DNA from: Abyssisolibacter fermentans
GTDB lineage: Bacteria; Bacillota; Clostridia; Tissierellales; MCWD3
Assembly: GCF_001559865.1 (NCBI RefSeq)
Contig: NZ_LOHE01000039.1
Location: 1-64,000 of the forward strand
Length of the DNA stretch: 64,000 nucleotides
Direction: 5' to 3'
Below the pieces are notes generated by a model. The model did not search any database. It was not told where the DNA came from and worked only from the letters and a program-made list of their open reading frames with translations. The translations under genes were made by a program, and so were the position numbers. Of the stretch, positions 27,099 through 35,754 are shown one piece after another. Within the stretch, counting starts at the first letter, position 1. Each line of letters starts with the position of its first letter.

Positions 27099-27712
27099 TT
27101 ATCTACTCTCATAATTACTTCTTTACAAACCTCTAATGTATGTTCTATATTATCTTCAGTTTCTAGAGAATGACTAGCCTCATCTACTATCATTAATTCT
27201 ATACCTCTATTATTGACTAAAAGATTTCTTTCCTCCTTACTTAAATAATTATCATTAGTTCCAGTTACAACTAGTCCCCCATACTTATTAATGTAGTCTA
27301 AAGTTATTCTTGTTGGAGATATAAAAATATGCTTATCGATACTATATTCTTTCGTATCTCTAAATGCACCTGATATTAGACTTCCAAAACATCTGCCAAT
27401 TAGTATTATTCTTTTATATTTTCTATTATCAAAACATTTATCTATAACTTTGCTTACTTCATTAACTATAAAACTTATATTATCCTCTAATGGTTTATCA
27501 CAGTTATTTATATTAGTATAAGAAATACATAAAACATCATATCCTTTTATCAAAGATGCTTTCCTTATGTAATGTAAAATTGGTCTGTCGCATAGATTAT
27601 TACCCCCTGGAAAAATAACTACAAATGTTTCAGTATCCTCTTGATATAGTAGCAAATGCTCAGATTCTTTATTCTCTTCTGTTATTAATTTAATATGTAA
27701 GTCTTTAATCAT
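27086..27712 (-). CDS. alpha/beta hydrolase-fold protein with cysteine nucleophile
   Basis: A 208-aa protein. VVIFPGGNN near residue 29 resembles the oxyanion strand. RIILIGRCFGSLIS near 98-111 is the nucleophile elbow with Cys in place of Ser (GxCxG). VVTGTNDNYLS near 147 supplies an Asp and DEASHSLE near 178 a His. The fold and Cys are reminiscent of dienelactone hydrolase, but overall similarity is low and the exact family is unclear. The frame begins with a GTG inside the ribosome-binding site; ATG at 27712 after AGGAGGTG is used. It stands alone. Confidence 0.65.
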   Translation of the reverse strand: MIKDLHIKLITEENKESEHLLLYQEDTETFVVIFPGGNNLCDRPILHYIRKASLIKGYDVLCISYTNINNCDKPLEDNISFIVNEVSKVIDKCFDNRKYKRIILIGRCFGSLISGAFRDTKEYSIDKHIFISPTRITLDYINKYGGLVVTGTNDNYLSKEERNLLVNNRGIELMIVDEASHSLETEDNIEHTLEVCKEVIMRVDNYII

Positions 27713-27833
27713 ACACTCCACCTCCTACATTTGGAAACTTAATGAATGTGCGTATCATCTGAAATATATTATTATATAATGCAACAACATAGCCACAATC
27801 TGAAATTATTAGCTAACTAAATAGTTACTACCT

Positions 27834-28304
27834 TTATTTCATCTTCTCATTAGTATTTAACATATTAAGGGATTTCTCTAGTCTTTTAGCAATGGTTTCT
27901 TGTTTTTTAGCAGATGTAATATACTTAATGAATTTATTTTTTTGGCTGTCCGTAAGGGTATTAAAAAATTCTTGTGCTAAAGGATTAGCTTCCAATCCTT
28001 CCTTTAATCTTTTTGGAATTTCTACTAATCTACTTTTGTTATCTTTTGTAATTGTAACTTCAATAGTATCACCTGGTTCTTTACCTATTGCTACTCTTAT
28101 AGCCTTAGTAATTCCAATTATATGACAGTCCGTACCCATTTTCGCAAGTATCCCTCTATATTTGTAACCATCAAATGTTGCTTCAACTTTAATAATACCA
28201 CTGTTACCAAAAGCCTCTTTCACATCATAAGGAAACCTAACATATGCACCATTTACTTTATCAGTGCCGATTATTTGTGTTTTAAACTTATAAACTTTAT
28301 TCAT
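27834..28304 (-). CDS. DUF1905 / YdeI-OmdA (bacteriocin-protection-like) protein
   Basis: A 156-aa cytoplasmic protein. The first 85 residues form the small DUF1905 beta domain (FPYDVKEAFGNSGIIKVEAT and HIIGITKAIRVAIGKEPGD). The rest matches the YdeI/OmdA-like helical domain (PLAQEFFNTLTDSQKNKFI followed by SAKKQETIAKRLEKSL). Members are linked by annotation to bacteriocin or antimicrobial-peptide protection in some Gram-negatives. The mechanism is unknown. The start was moved from 28349 to the ATG at 28304, which follows GAGAGGTG. Confidence 0.83.
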   Translation of the reverse strand: MNKVYKFKTQIIGTDKVNGAYVRFPYDVKEAFGNSGIIKVEATFDGYKYRGILAKMGTDCHIIGITKAIRVAIGKEPGDTIEVTITKDNKSRLVEIPKRLKEGLEANPLAQEFFNTLTDSQKNKFIKYITSAKKQETIAKRLEKSLNMLNTNEKMK

Positions 28305-28612
28305 ATCTTCACCTCTCTCAGAAATAACTGTCGACTGATGTTTTCGCATTCACGCCGTGTAGTTCATACCAGTAGCCAATTACTTTAGTTTATATTCTGA
28401 ACTCTTAATATAATCAAAATATTTCTGTATAGCTTTCCCTTAACGGAATTAGAAAATTAGGTGCTTTAGTTACACTAATCCCCAAATAAAAATACTGACC
28501 ATAGAATAGCTACTATATAACACATATATGCGAGGCAATATTTACAATTGTACTTGTTATAATCTTATTTTACATAATAGTAGAAACTCAGATAAATCCA
28601 ACATTGAAGAAA
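28305..28612. other. intergenic region, no feature seen
   Basis: A 308-bp spacer between the DUF1905 gene and the fusion gene at 28613. I saw no convincing gene, repeat or hairpin. A 19-codon open tail on the minus strand is too short to interpret. Confidence 0.4.
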
Positions 28613-30415
28613 TTAATTCTCATTTTGTAGAATCCATTCCTTTTTTAATATACTCATTTGTAATTGGTTTTGAAACTTTCCAAACCTCATACTTTCTTCC
28701 CTACATATACCCTCCTTCAAAAAACCTACATTGATATAGCACTTAATAGCTTGGCTATTATGCTCTAATACTCTTAACCATATTCTATTAAACCCTAATT
28801 CTCCAAAGCCTATATCAAGTATTTTTTTTATTGAATCGTATCCATAACCCTTTCCTCTATACTCTGATTTAATAATAATACTCAATTCTGATCTTCTGTT
28901 CTTCCATGAGATATTGAAAAATTCAATTATTCCAATAAACTCTTTATTCTCATTCAATATACTGTAACATATACTACTTTTGCTTTTAAGATAATTTTCA
29001 TCAGGTAACTCTACAACTCCAAGCATTTCTCTAACATCATTTTCTTTATGTAAATTTCGTATAACAGCTAAATGTTCATTTTCAGCTTGCTTTAACTCTA
29101 CTCTACACTTTTTTTCTTTATAAATATTATGATTTTTAATAACTACTATTTCAGGTTTCTCATAATTTTTGTTATTAATTATAATTTCGCTTTTTTCCAT
29201 TGGATGAAACTTTTCAATATACCGCTTCTGAATAGGAATATATTTTTGTTGATATCTTTCTATAACTGTTGATCCCATTAAATATTCATCCCTTAAAGAG
29301 GCTCTTTTAATAACTTCATCAAATGGAATATCTAAGTATATTCTCAAATCAAAATATTTATCAATAGGTTGTCTATATAGCAATACTCCTTCGAATAAAA
29401 TAATTGTATCATGGTTAATTTCATATTTTTTTGTAATATTAAATTCATCAGTTTCTAAATCTAATAAGGTAACCTCTTTATCCAGCAATCCTTTTGCAAT
29501 GACTGGTTTTAATATCTCAGTTTCTATACGATTAAGATCAAACGCATTATTTATATAGGTAAGAATGGGGTCAAAATCTCTATATCGTATACTAGAAGGA
29601 TTATGGAAATCATCCATATGAATCGTCTGAACATGACATCCTACTTTATTCAAGTAATTTGATAATTCTTTCGTAAATATTGTCTTTCCAGAAGTATCTA
29701 CCCCATTTATTCCAACTATAAGTGGCTTGTTTTTCTTTTTAGATTTTACTATTTGTCTAGATACTTGATAATAAACACTATTTATCTTCATAATTATGTT
29801 ATAAATATTCATTGGTGTATTAGCTACAAAGTCTGCTTGTAAGTATTCGTTACAACCATAGCCATAAGAAACACCAATAGATAGACACCCTGCATCATTA
29901 GCTGCTTCAAAATCTGTAGTCCTATCTCCTACAACTATAGCACTGCAACATCTACTTTCATCTAGAATTTGTTTTATCTGCTGTTCTTTTGAAAGACCTT
30001 CGACTTCTGATTTAATAATAGAAAATTTATTAGTAAGTCCAAAGTTTTTCAGTATCTTATTTGCATAAATTTCACTACCATTAGTACAAATACAAAGAGT
30101 ATAACCAGTTTCCTTTAGTTTATTTAGCATTTCAGCAACACCATCATATAGCATACCTGATTCAATAAGTAGTTTTCCCTCTATTGCTCTTACCTCATCT
30201 CGTACTAACCCTATTTCATCATCTGTTATTGTATCTCCAAATATAATTCTACATATATCCGTCATAGGTTTTCCAATAAGTTCTATCATCTTATCCCTAT
30301 CCCATGGTTCTATCCCTCTTGTCATACAAACCTTATTAAGAGCTTCTAAAAATATAGTGTCAGTTTTAAATAAAGTTCCATCTAAATCGAAAATAATGGT
30401 TTTATATATGAACAT
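28613..30415 (-). CDS. three-domain fusion: HAD phosphatase, uridine-kinase-like P-loop kinase, GNAT acetyltransferase
   Basis: A 600-aa protein joining three enzymes. Residues 1-215 are a HAD hydrolase of the phosphoglycolate-phosphatase type: FDLDGTLFKTD, CICTNGS and VVGDRTTDFEAANDAG are motifs I, II and IV. Residues about 225-430 form a nucleoside-kinase-like P-loop domain with GINGVDTSGKTIFTKEL, MDDFHNPSS and YLDIPFDEVIKRASLRD. Residues about 435-600 are a GNAT domain with SEYRGKGYGYDSIKKILDIG and NSQAIKCYINVGF. All three sets of motifs are intact. It has GGGGGAAACAG before ATG. The combination suggests one substrate handled in sequence or a modification enzyme; no known pathway is evident to me. 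Confidence 0.85.
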   Translation of the reverse strand: MFIYKTIIFDLDGTLFKTDTIFLEALNKVCMTRGIEPWDRDKMIELIGKPMTDICRIIFGDTITDDEIGLVRDEVRAIEGKLLIESGMLYDGVAEMLNKLKETGYTLCICTNGSEIYANKILKNFGLTNKFSIIKSEVEGLSKEQQIKQILDESRCCSAIVVGDRTTDFEAANDAGCLSIGVSYGYGCNEYLQADFVANTPMNIYNIIMKINSVYYQVSRQIVKSKKKNKPLIVGINGVDTSGKTIFTKELSNYLNKVGCHVQTIHMDDFHNPSSIRYRDFDPILTYINNAFDLNRIETEILKPVIAKGLLDKEVTLLDLETDEFNITKKYEINHDTIILFEGVLLYRQPIDKYFDLRIYLDIPFDEVIKRASLRDEYLMGSTVIERYQQKYIPIQKRYIEKFHPMEKSEIIINNKNYEKPEIVVIKNHNIYKEKKCRVELKQAENEHLAVIRNLHKENDVREMLGVVELPDENYLKSKSSICYSILNENKEFIGIIEFFNISWKNRRSELSIIIKSEYRGKGYGYDSIKKILDIGFGELGFNRIWLRVLEHNSQAIKCYINVGFLKEGICREESMRFGKFQNQLQMSILKKEWILQNEN

Positions 30416-30479
30416 TCTGTTTCCCCCGTTTTTTCTTTTCCTTATATTATAGAAATTTGATGTATTGTAAATCTAATTC

Positions 30480-30583
30480 GCCTAACGTCTAGTGTTTGCA
30501 ACGTTCCTGAAATAGACGTTCAAAGCCTCTCTTCGTAGGTGGTGCTCCTTACCCTAGGCACCCTTGTGCTAACATTATTAGAC
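30480..30583 (-). repeat. intercassette inverted-repeat element 2, attC-like ends
   Basis: Read on the minus strand it starts GTCTAAT (30577-30583), close to the attC core RYYYAAC, and ends GTTAGGC (30480-30486), a perfect GTTRRRY. Inner boxes TGTTAGCA and TGCAAACA are near-complementary, giving the nested imperfect inverted repeat of an attC site. The length of 104 bp is in the attC range. It also holds AACGTCTA / TAGACGTT (30484-30491, 30513-30520) and the 17-mer shared with 21438-21454. An attC assignment is a hypothesis. Confidence 0.4.
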
Positions 30584-30610
30584 GAAGTAAAAAGAAGCAA
30601 TATACTACAA

Positions 30611-31210
30611 TTACTTGGTATTAACCTTTTTTGATTTCTTATTTAAAATACTAAAGACTATCCTCAGAACTCCCATCATAAATGCAGTTATAATTGTTAT
30701 AGCTATTAATCCAGTTTTCCAAATTTCTTCACTACTAATAAGTAAATTTACTATAATATATGTAACTACTAAACCCAAAATAAATATCGGTATTCTATAT
30801 AATGGTTTGTAATTTTGAACTGAAACTATATCGCTAGCAACATAAATATTATTAATTACCATATAGGTAGCGGCTTCAACAAAGTGAAATAATGTGAATG
30901 AATATAAGAAAAAGTAAAATAAAGAATTTGTATTAAATTCAAATAACTTAATTATAATAAACCCAATTGTTCCAAAAACAATATTTACTACAATTCCAGC
31001 TATTCCTACAAAGAAATTTTGTCTTAAATTTATTTTTTGTAACTTATCCAAATTCACTGGTTCTGGTGTAGAAAATGCAAAATAAAAAGGAACATTAACT
31101 TTGAAAGCATTTTTTTTACATCCATATTTTTTATACATAATTGCATGTCCTACTTCATGTAACCATATAACTGTATATAATGATATATATCCAATAATAA
31201 CATAACTCAT
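30611..31210 (-). CDS. M50-like site-2-protease-type membrane metallopeptidase
   Basis: A 199-aa membrane protein with about five hydrophobic segments. WLHEVGHAIMYKKYG near residues 16-30 gives the HExxH zinc site inside the first helix, as in S2P/M50 peptidases. Hydrophobic blocks near 65-90 and 100-120 follow. A third ligand (usually an Asp in an NPDG-type motif) is not obvious, although FVGIAGIVVN near 66 fits the conserved glycine-rich segment of the family. The ATG at 31210 after GGAGGAG is preferred to the longer frame from 31252. Its substrate is unknown. Confidence 0.7.
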   Translation of the reverse strand: MSYVIIGYISLYTVIWLHEVGHAIMYKKYGCKKNAFKVNVPFYFAFSTPEPVNLDKLQKINLRQNFFVGIAGIVVNIVFGTIGFIIIKLFEFNTNSLFYFFLYSFTLFHFVEAATYMVINNIYVASDIVSVQNYKPLYRIPIFILGLVVTYIIVNLLISSEEIWKTGLIAITIITAFMMGVLRIVFSILNKKSKKVNTK

Positions 31211-31608
31211 AATCAAATCTCCTCCTATAATTTCGAAGTTTTCCTTAAACATAAACTTGTTTCGACTAATTCTTACATCTTCGAATAATAGTTCGTATAT
31301 ACTTCTAATATTATTGGGATTTACAGACTTTGGTTCGTGAAATTCTACTGTAGTAGAACTCCACCTACTTCATCAATTCATCCAGTGGACATTGTATCTT
31401 TCTATGACTATTTTTGAAATGAGTATATATCTTCGTAGTTTTTAGACTTGAATGCCCTAGAGAAAGTAAATGTACTTAGCAAACGACACTATGTATAAAA
31501 AAACTTTTATACGATTTGGCATTTTTATTATTATTTCATTTGCATTAACCAAACTTTCAATTTCATAACATATCTTTAAAAACTATGTTAATTCACCAAT
31601 ATAAATAA
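31211..31608. other. intergenic region carrying repeat copy 2
   Basis: A 398-bp spacer. Positions 31282-31480 are a partial copy of the dispersed repeat (palindromes and leader part, no promoter or terminator block). The rest up to 31608 shows nothing recognisable. Confidence 0.55.
31282..31480 (-). repeat. promoter repeat copy 2 (leader and palindrome part)
   Basis: It contains two palindromes of the CGAAC-N4-GTTCG shape (CGAATAATAGTTCG at 31282-31295; CAGACTTTGGTTCG at 31324-31337). Next are CTGTAGTAGAACTCC, the CTACTTCATCA...GGACATTGTATC block and the CTTCGTAGTTTTTAGACTTG block shared with copies at 37.8, 54.7, 60.6 and 61.7 kb. Confidence 0.75.
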
Positions 31609-32022
31609 TTAGTTCTTACAATTCTTATTTTTTAAGCTATTATAATATCTTTGTTTATCTGTCCATTGAATCAAATCTATTTCAAACCCATCAGGATCTT
31701 TTATATAGAATTGTCTTGAAAATGGTTTTTCTATAATTTCTAGTTCTTTTTTAATATAACCCTTCAGTTTCAAATTTTCAAATAATTCATCTGCATTTTC
31801 TACATAATAGCCAATATGTCTAAAGTTCTGTTCTTTTTCCATAGTAAAATCTTCTCTTTCAGAAATAAATAGCTCATGTCCTCTACCTTTTAAAATTGCA
31901 TACCTTTTCCCATTTGTCTTTATACCTTTATCTATTAACTCATACTCAAGCACATCTCTATAAAAAACTATAAATTTATCAACATTTGAAACATATCTGT
32001 TTATGTGGTCAATAAAATACAT
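31609..32022 (-). CDS. VOC family protein (glyoxalase/bleomycin-resistance fold)
   Basis: A 137-aa cytoplasmic protein of the vicinal-oxygen-chelate fold. IDHINRYVSNVDKFIVFYRD at the N-terminus carries the first metal-binding His. RHIGYYVENADELFENLK near residue 68 starts the second half. FYIKDPDGFEIDLIQW near 104-119 is the signature end strand with the metal Glu. Both beta-alpha-beta-beta-beta halves are present. Members detoxify methylglyoxal or sequester or modify antibiotics such as bleomycin and fosfomycin. The exact role cannot be told. It has AAGGAGAG before ATG. Confidence 0.86.
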   Translation of the reverse strand: MYFIDHINRYVSNVDKFIVFYRDVLEYELIDKGIKTNGKRYAILKGRGHELFISEREDFTMEKEQNFRHIGYYVENADELFENLKLKGYIKKELEIIEKPFSRQFYIKDPDGFEIDLIQWTDKQRYYNSLKNKNCKN

Positions 32023-32112
32023 TTTATCTCTCCTTATTGAAGTAAATTTAATAGCCTTCTATTTAGCAACATATTTGTTTCTTTAACTGTATTTTATTGG
32101 CTATTATCAAAA

Positions 32113-32220
32113 TGCCCTATAACGCACTGTTATTTCCGATGTTTCTCACCCTTTAGGAATCCATCCTTTTTCAAGGTTAGCATTGACAGTTTTATCAAGT
32201 CTTTATCATAAAAACGGGCA
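32113..32220 (-). repeat. intercassette inverted-repeat element 3
   Basis: A 108-bp spacer element with terminal repeats TGCCC (32113-32117) and GGGCA (32216-32220). It ends two bases before the stop codon of the NUDIX gene at 32223. The size and the position against a stop codon match the elements at 21379 and 30480, but the sequence is only loosely similar. Confidence 0.35.
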
Positions 32221-32222
32221 AA

Positions 32223-32840
32223 CTAATCAAATATTGCTTCAAATACATCTTCTTTTCTTGCTTTGAAACACATTTCAATTTGTGATTTGGTGTTTCTGCC
32301 AACTGATAATTCTGGTAAATTATTTATATCAAAAAAACTCGACTCAACAGTTTCTATATTTTCCTGATATTTTCCTTCCACATAATCACATTCAACAAAA
32401 ACTTTATATATAGAGTAGGGATAAATATCATCTATATGTTTATTTCTATCTAATACTGCAATAATTCTTTTAGGTTTTACTTTAGCCCCTGATTCTTCCA
32501 TTGATTCTTTAATAACATTTTCATATATACTTAAATCTATATCAGCCCAACCTCCAGGTAATGACCATTTGTTGTCTTTCTGCTCCCTAACAAGTAAGAT
32601 TTTATCTTCTTTGAATATAGCAGCTCTTACATCTACTTTTGGAGTTTGGTAGCCTGTTTCATTAGCAAATAAAGTCCTAATTTTGGAATTGTCTACATTT
32701 GTATACTCACTCATAATTTCTATGCTTAATTCTCTTAATTGCTCAAATCTCTCAATATCAAACTTATTATTTGAATATTCTAATCCATTTTGAGCAATTG
32801 TCTGCAATTGTTTAGCCCATTTCAACCATTTTTTCTCCAT
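32223..32840 (-). CDS. NUDIX hydrolase with N-terminal helical domain
   Basis: A 205-aa hydrolase. The first 65 residues are the helical NUDIX N-terminal domain (KWAKQLQTIAQNGL). The NUDIX segment is WSLPGGWADIDLSIYENVIK then ESMEESGAKV, with the EExG core intact but the first Glu of the box replaced. This wording is seen in YjhB/ADP-ribose pyrophosphatase-like proteins. The ATG at 32840 after AAGGAG is preferred to the frame start at 32876. It is one of three NUDIX genes in the window. The nucleotide substrate is unknown. Confidence 0.82.
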   Translation of the reverse strand: MEKKWLKWAKQLQTIAQNGLEYSNNKFDIERFEQLRELSIEIMSEYTNVDNSKIRTLFANETGYQTPKVDVRAAIFKEDKILLVREQKDNKWSLPGGWADIDLSIYENVIKESMEESGAKVKPKRIIAVLDRNKHIDDIYPYSIYKVFVECDYVEGKYQENIETVESSFFDINNLPELSVGRNTKSQIEMCFKARKEDVFEAIFD

Positions 32841-32917
32841 ATTTTTTCTCCTTTTTTGAAATAAATAGTTTCCCAAATATTCTAATCACCATCTATTGAC
32901 ATGAGTAAAGTATTTTG

Positions 32918-34066
32918 TTAGTTGAAGTAGTCGCTTAACCCCTTAGGAATATCTGAGCTTATTCTTCTTACTATAATTTTCATTCTTTTTATTAATTCAT
33001 AGAATATAGCTATTGTAATATATGATAGCAATACTGTTACCAAATATTTATTATATTCATTAAGACTTGAGCTAACAAAAATGTATGTAAAATAACTTAC
33101 TGGTAGGAGATGAAATATATAATACGTAAATGATGCTTTACTTAAATACCTTAATACCTTACTTTCCTTATTCAAACACTTCCTTCCAAGCCCTAATAAC
33201 ATTATTATCATGAAACATTCATATACCCCTTTAAGAAAAGCCCATATAACAGTTACTATAATACTATCACCATTATATAGTAGCCAATAACAATAAATCA
33301 CAAATAATGCTATAAGACATATTAACACTAGAATAGCTGATTTACTTAACATTTTATCAAGCCTATCTTGTATTCTACAATCAGATGCATAAATAAAGCC
33401 GAAAATATATACACTTATATACACTATATCATTCGCCCAATCCATTATTAAAATTTGCATACCTGGAAATAAAGGTCTTAACAATATTTCTACAATAATA
33501 ACCCATATAATTGGTATATATATATTATTTTTTTTACTAACAAAATTCTTTAATTTAATAAATTGAGATTCATCTTTTATCCACTTTGAAAATAATGGAT
33601 GACATATTAAAGAAAATATTAACAAATACAATATAAACCATAAATGAGCATATCCTAAATAATCCACTATTTTGACAGAAAGAAATTTTGGTATAAACTG
33701 AAAATAATTACCTTTAAAACCATAATATAATGCTTTGGAATAAGCTTGTAATGGACACAAAAATATCGTTCCTAAGACTAATGGTACTAAAAGCTTTTTT
33801 AATCTATCTTTTATGTATTCTTCTTTCTTTCGATATTTTAATGCATAATATGAACTTATTCCAGCCAAAAAGAATAGTAATGTCATAAAAAAGCTATCTA
33901 AGGGCATTGTAACTAAAATATATGGTATAACTCTAAAGTCGGTAATAATTTTCTTAATATAAATATCACCTAATCCTGTATATGTTAATGCAGCATGATA
34001 TGGTACTAGTGACACTATTACAAACACTCTCAACCAGTCAACATAATATAATCTAGTTTCTTTCAT
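32918..34066 (-). CDS. acyltransferase family 3 membrane protein (OafA/MdoC-like)
   Basis: A 382-aa protein with about ten transmembrane helices. YYVDWLRVFVIVSLVPYHAA at the N-terminus is the start of acyltransferase-3, with the conserved Arg and active-site His. FFMTLLFFLAGISSYYALKYRK near residue 60 is the RFxxxF-like second helix. LGYAHLWFILYLLIFSLICH near 148 matches the conserved HLWFL segment. Such enzymes transfer acyl groups to cell-wall or surface sugars. The ATG at 34066 after AAGGGAG is used; the frame extends to 34117. Confidence 0.85.
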   Translation of the reverse strand: MKETRLYYVDWLRVFVIVSLVPYHAALTYTGLGDIYIKKIITDFRVIPYILVTMPLDSFFMTLLFFLAGISSYYALKYRKKEEYIKDRLKKLLVPLVLGTIFLCPLQAYSKALYYGFKGNYFQFIPKFLSVKIVDYLGYAHLWFILYLLIFSLICHPLFSKWIKDESQFIKLKNFVSKKNNIYIPIIWVIIVEILLRPLFPGMQILIMDWANDIVYISVYIFGFIYASDCRIQDRLDKMLSKSAILVLICLIALFVIYCYWLLYNGDSIIVTVIWAFLKGVYECFMIIMLLGLGRKCLNKESKVLRYLSKASFTYYIFHLLPVSYFTYIFVSSSLNEYNKYLVTVLLSYITIAIFYELIKRMKIIVRRISSDIPKGLSDYFN

Positions 34067-34237
34067 TATATAATACTCCCTTCTATCTGGAAATAAGCTC
34101 AAAAATATAATCCACACATTTTGATCCCAAAGGAATACCCTGCTGCTATTAGCTTAGCTAATGTTTTAATTTTACTGGAAGTAGAAATGTGTTAATGGCT
34201 AAGTGGTATGCCTCAGCATAATAATAAACATTAAGAT

Positions 34238-34621
34238 TTACTTGTATTCCATATGATATGGTAACAGATCATTTATAGTTACGATTATATCTTTTTTTAC
34301 CATTACCTCACACTTATAATTATCATCATGAATTTGGCAAACAAATTCTCTACATCTTCCACAAGGTGGAATTATTGTTCCATCTTGATAAACTGCAATC
34401 AGTTTTAATATTCTGTTTTCCCCAGCAGTAATCATGGTAGCAATTGCAGAATGTTCTGCACAAAACCCCATAGAACCAGGTGTATCAATACATACACCTG
34501 TATAAACTTTTCCACTTTCACTTAGTATTGCTGCTGCAACAGAACCTGCATAAGAATTTCTCGAAAGCTTCTTAGGATTCAATGTTTTTTTTGCAATATA
34601 ATATAATTCATCAAATGTCAT
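34238..34621 (-). CDS. cytidine deaminase-family zinc hydrolase (blasticidin-deaminase-like)
   Basis: A 127-aa deaminase. The zinc site is FCAEHSAIATM near residues 50-60 (CAE in place of the HAE of large families, giving a cysteine ligand) and PPCGRCREF near 86-94 (PCxxC). The length and CAEH/PCGRC wording fit the tetrameric Cdd/blasticidin-S deaminase group. It hydrolyses a cytosine-like amine; cytidine itself or a nucleoside antibiotic are both possible. ATG at 34621, 8 bp behind AAAGG, is preferred over the overlapping ATG at 34630. Confidence 0.85.
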   Translation of the reverse strand: MTFDELYYIAKKTLNPKKLSRNSYAGSVAAAILSESGKVYTGVCIDTPGSMGFCAEHSAIATMITAGENRILKLIAVYQDGTIIPPCGRCREFVCQIHDDNYKCEVMVKKDIIVTINDLLPYHMEYK

Positions 34622-34750
34622 AGTTATCATCCTTTCAAATATATTTATAATATAAACAACAAGTATATACTAAATTAGTTTTATATTATGTATATCATCA
34701 ATAAATTAAAATCTTTTTCAATTCACATACTCATTTATAACCTTAATATA
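34622..34750. other. spacer upstream of the deaminase gene
   Basis: An AT-rich region of 129 bp with no visible gene. It must hold the deaminase promoter; no clear boxes were seen. Confidence 0.4.
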
Positions 34751-34990
34751 CTAATCAATTAATATATTAAGTTCATCAATAATTTTATTGCACTCTCTTA
34801 AATCCTCTTCAGACCTAAATATTATTTCACTATTTTCAAAGTAATATTTTTCAAATCTTAATTCAAGAAATTCTAGTAATTTATCTATTGACTTTAGTAG
34901 ACTTTTGGTCAATTCTTGGCTTTTTATTATAGCTTGATAAGACTTACTTTTATTATCAAAAAGTTCAGAAATAAAAGTATTAGTAAATTT
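34751..34990 (-). pseudogene. 5'-truncated coding remnant, helical protein
   Basis: About 80 open codons end in TAG (34751-34753). A stop precedes it directly and no ATG or GTG occurs in frame; a TTG about a third of the way in lacks a ribosome-binding site. The translation is charged and helical (TKSLLKSIDKLLEFLELRFE) and looks genuinely coding. It follows the end of the nucleosidase pseudogene. The family is not recognised. Confidence 0.45.
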
Positions 34991-34994
34991 ACTG

Positions 34995-35680
34995 CTATTT
35001 TAGCTGTTTTAAAAATGCTTTTAATATTTTTATTGATTTAATTGAAGCTTCTTTACAATTTTTCTTAAATGCTTCATCTCCACATTCTTCTTCTGTATCA
35101 GTTATTGTTCTAATAGCTAAAAATGGTATTTTATTCGCATAACACACATGTGCAACACTAGCAGTTTCCATATCTACACATAAAGGGTTGTATTTTGATA
35201 TGATTTCTTTACGACCATTTTGAGTTATAAATGCTTCACAGTAACAACTTTTCCAAAGTGAACTGTTTGCTCAAACCTTTCTTGCTTTAAAGCTCTTTTA
35301 CAATGTTCAATTAATAACTCGTCGCTTTTAAAATAAATGCTTTCCATCCAAGGATGATATTCTGTTAATATACCATCACTAACATCATGATAAGCAATCT
35401 TAGTAGCTATCACTGTATCACCTATTTTCAAAGACTTGCCCATACCTCCTGCAACACCAGTGACAATAATATGAGTAACATTAAATCTATCTATTAATAT
35501 TTGTGCTGCAATTGCTGCATTAACCTTACATACTCCACAATACAAAGCAACAACATTTATATTATTATAAATCCCATTATGAAATTTTAACAAAGCAGTT
35601 GATACGATTTTATCATTTGAAATACACTTTACAAAAGGCATGATTTCATTTTCTGTTGGTCCTATTATACCAATTTTCAT
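34995..35680 (-). pseudogene. mtnN: MTA/SAH nucleosidase gene split by a frameshift
   Basis: The first part (35680 to about 35240) encodes MKIGIIGPTENEIMPF and VTGVAGGMGKSLKIGDTVIA, the start and purine-binding region of 5'-methylthioadenosine/S-adenosylhomocysteine nucleosidase. It runs into a stop at 35225. Shifting frame by one base near 35240 restores EAFITQNGRKEI and the conserved end CVDMETASVAHVCYANKIPF with the catalytic Asp region, up to TAG at 34995. A single lost base explains both parts. ATG at 35680 follows AGGAGG. Either a true pseudogene or a sequencing error. Confidence 0.88.
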
Positions 35681-35754
35681 GTTAAATCCTCCTAATGAAT
35701 ATTTCATTTTTACAATCACTTTCTCAAATAATAAATTTATAAATTTTTTCGCTC

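Noticed and set aside
31491-31570. Plus-strand 25-codon frame with a hydrophobic centre
   Set aside because: No ribosome-binding site precedes the ATG and the length is at chance level in AT-rich DNA.
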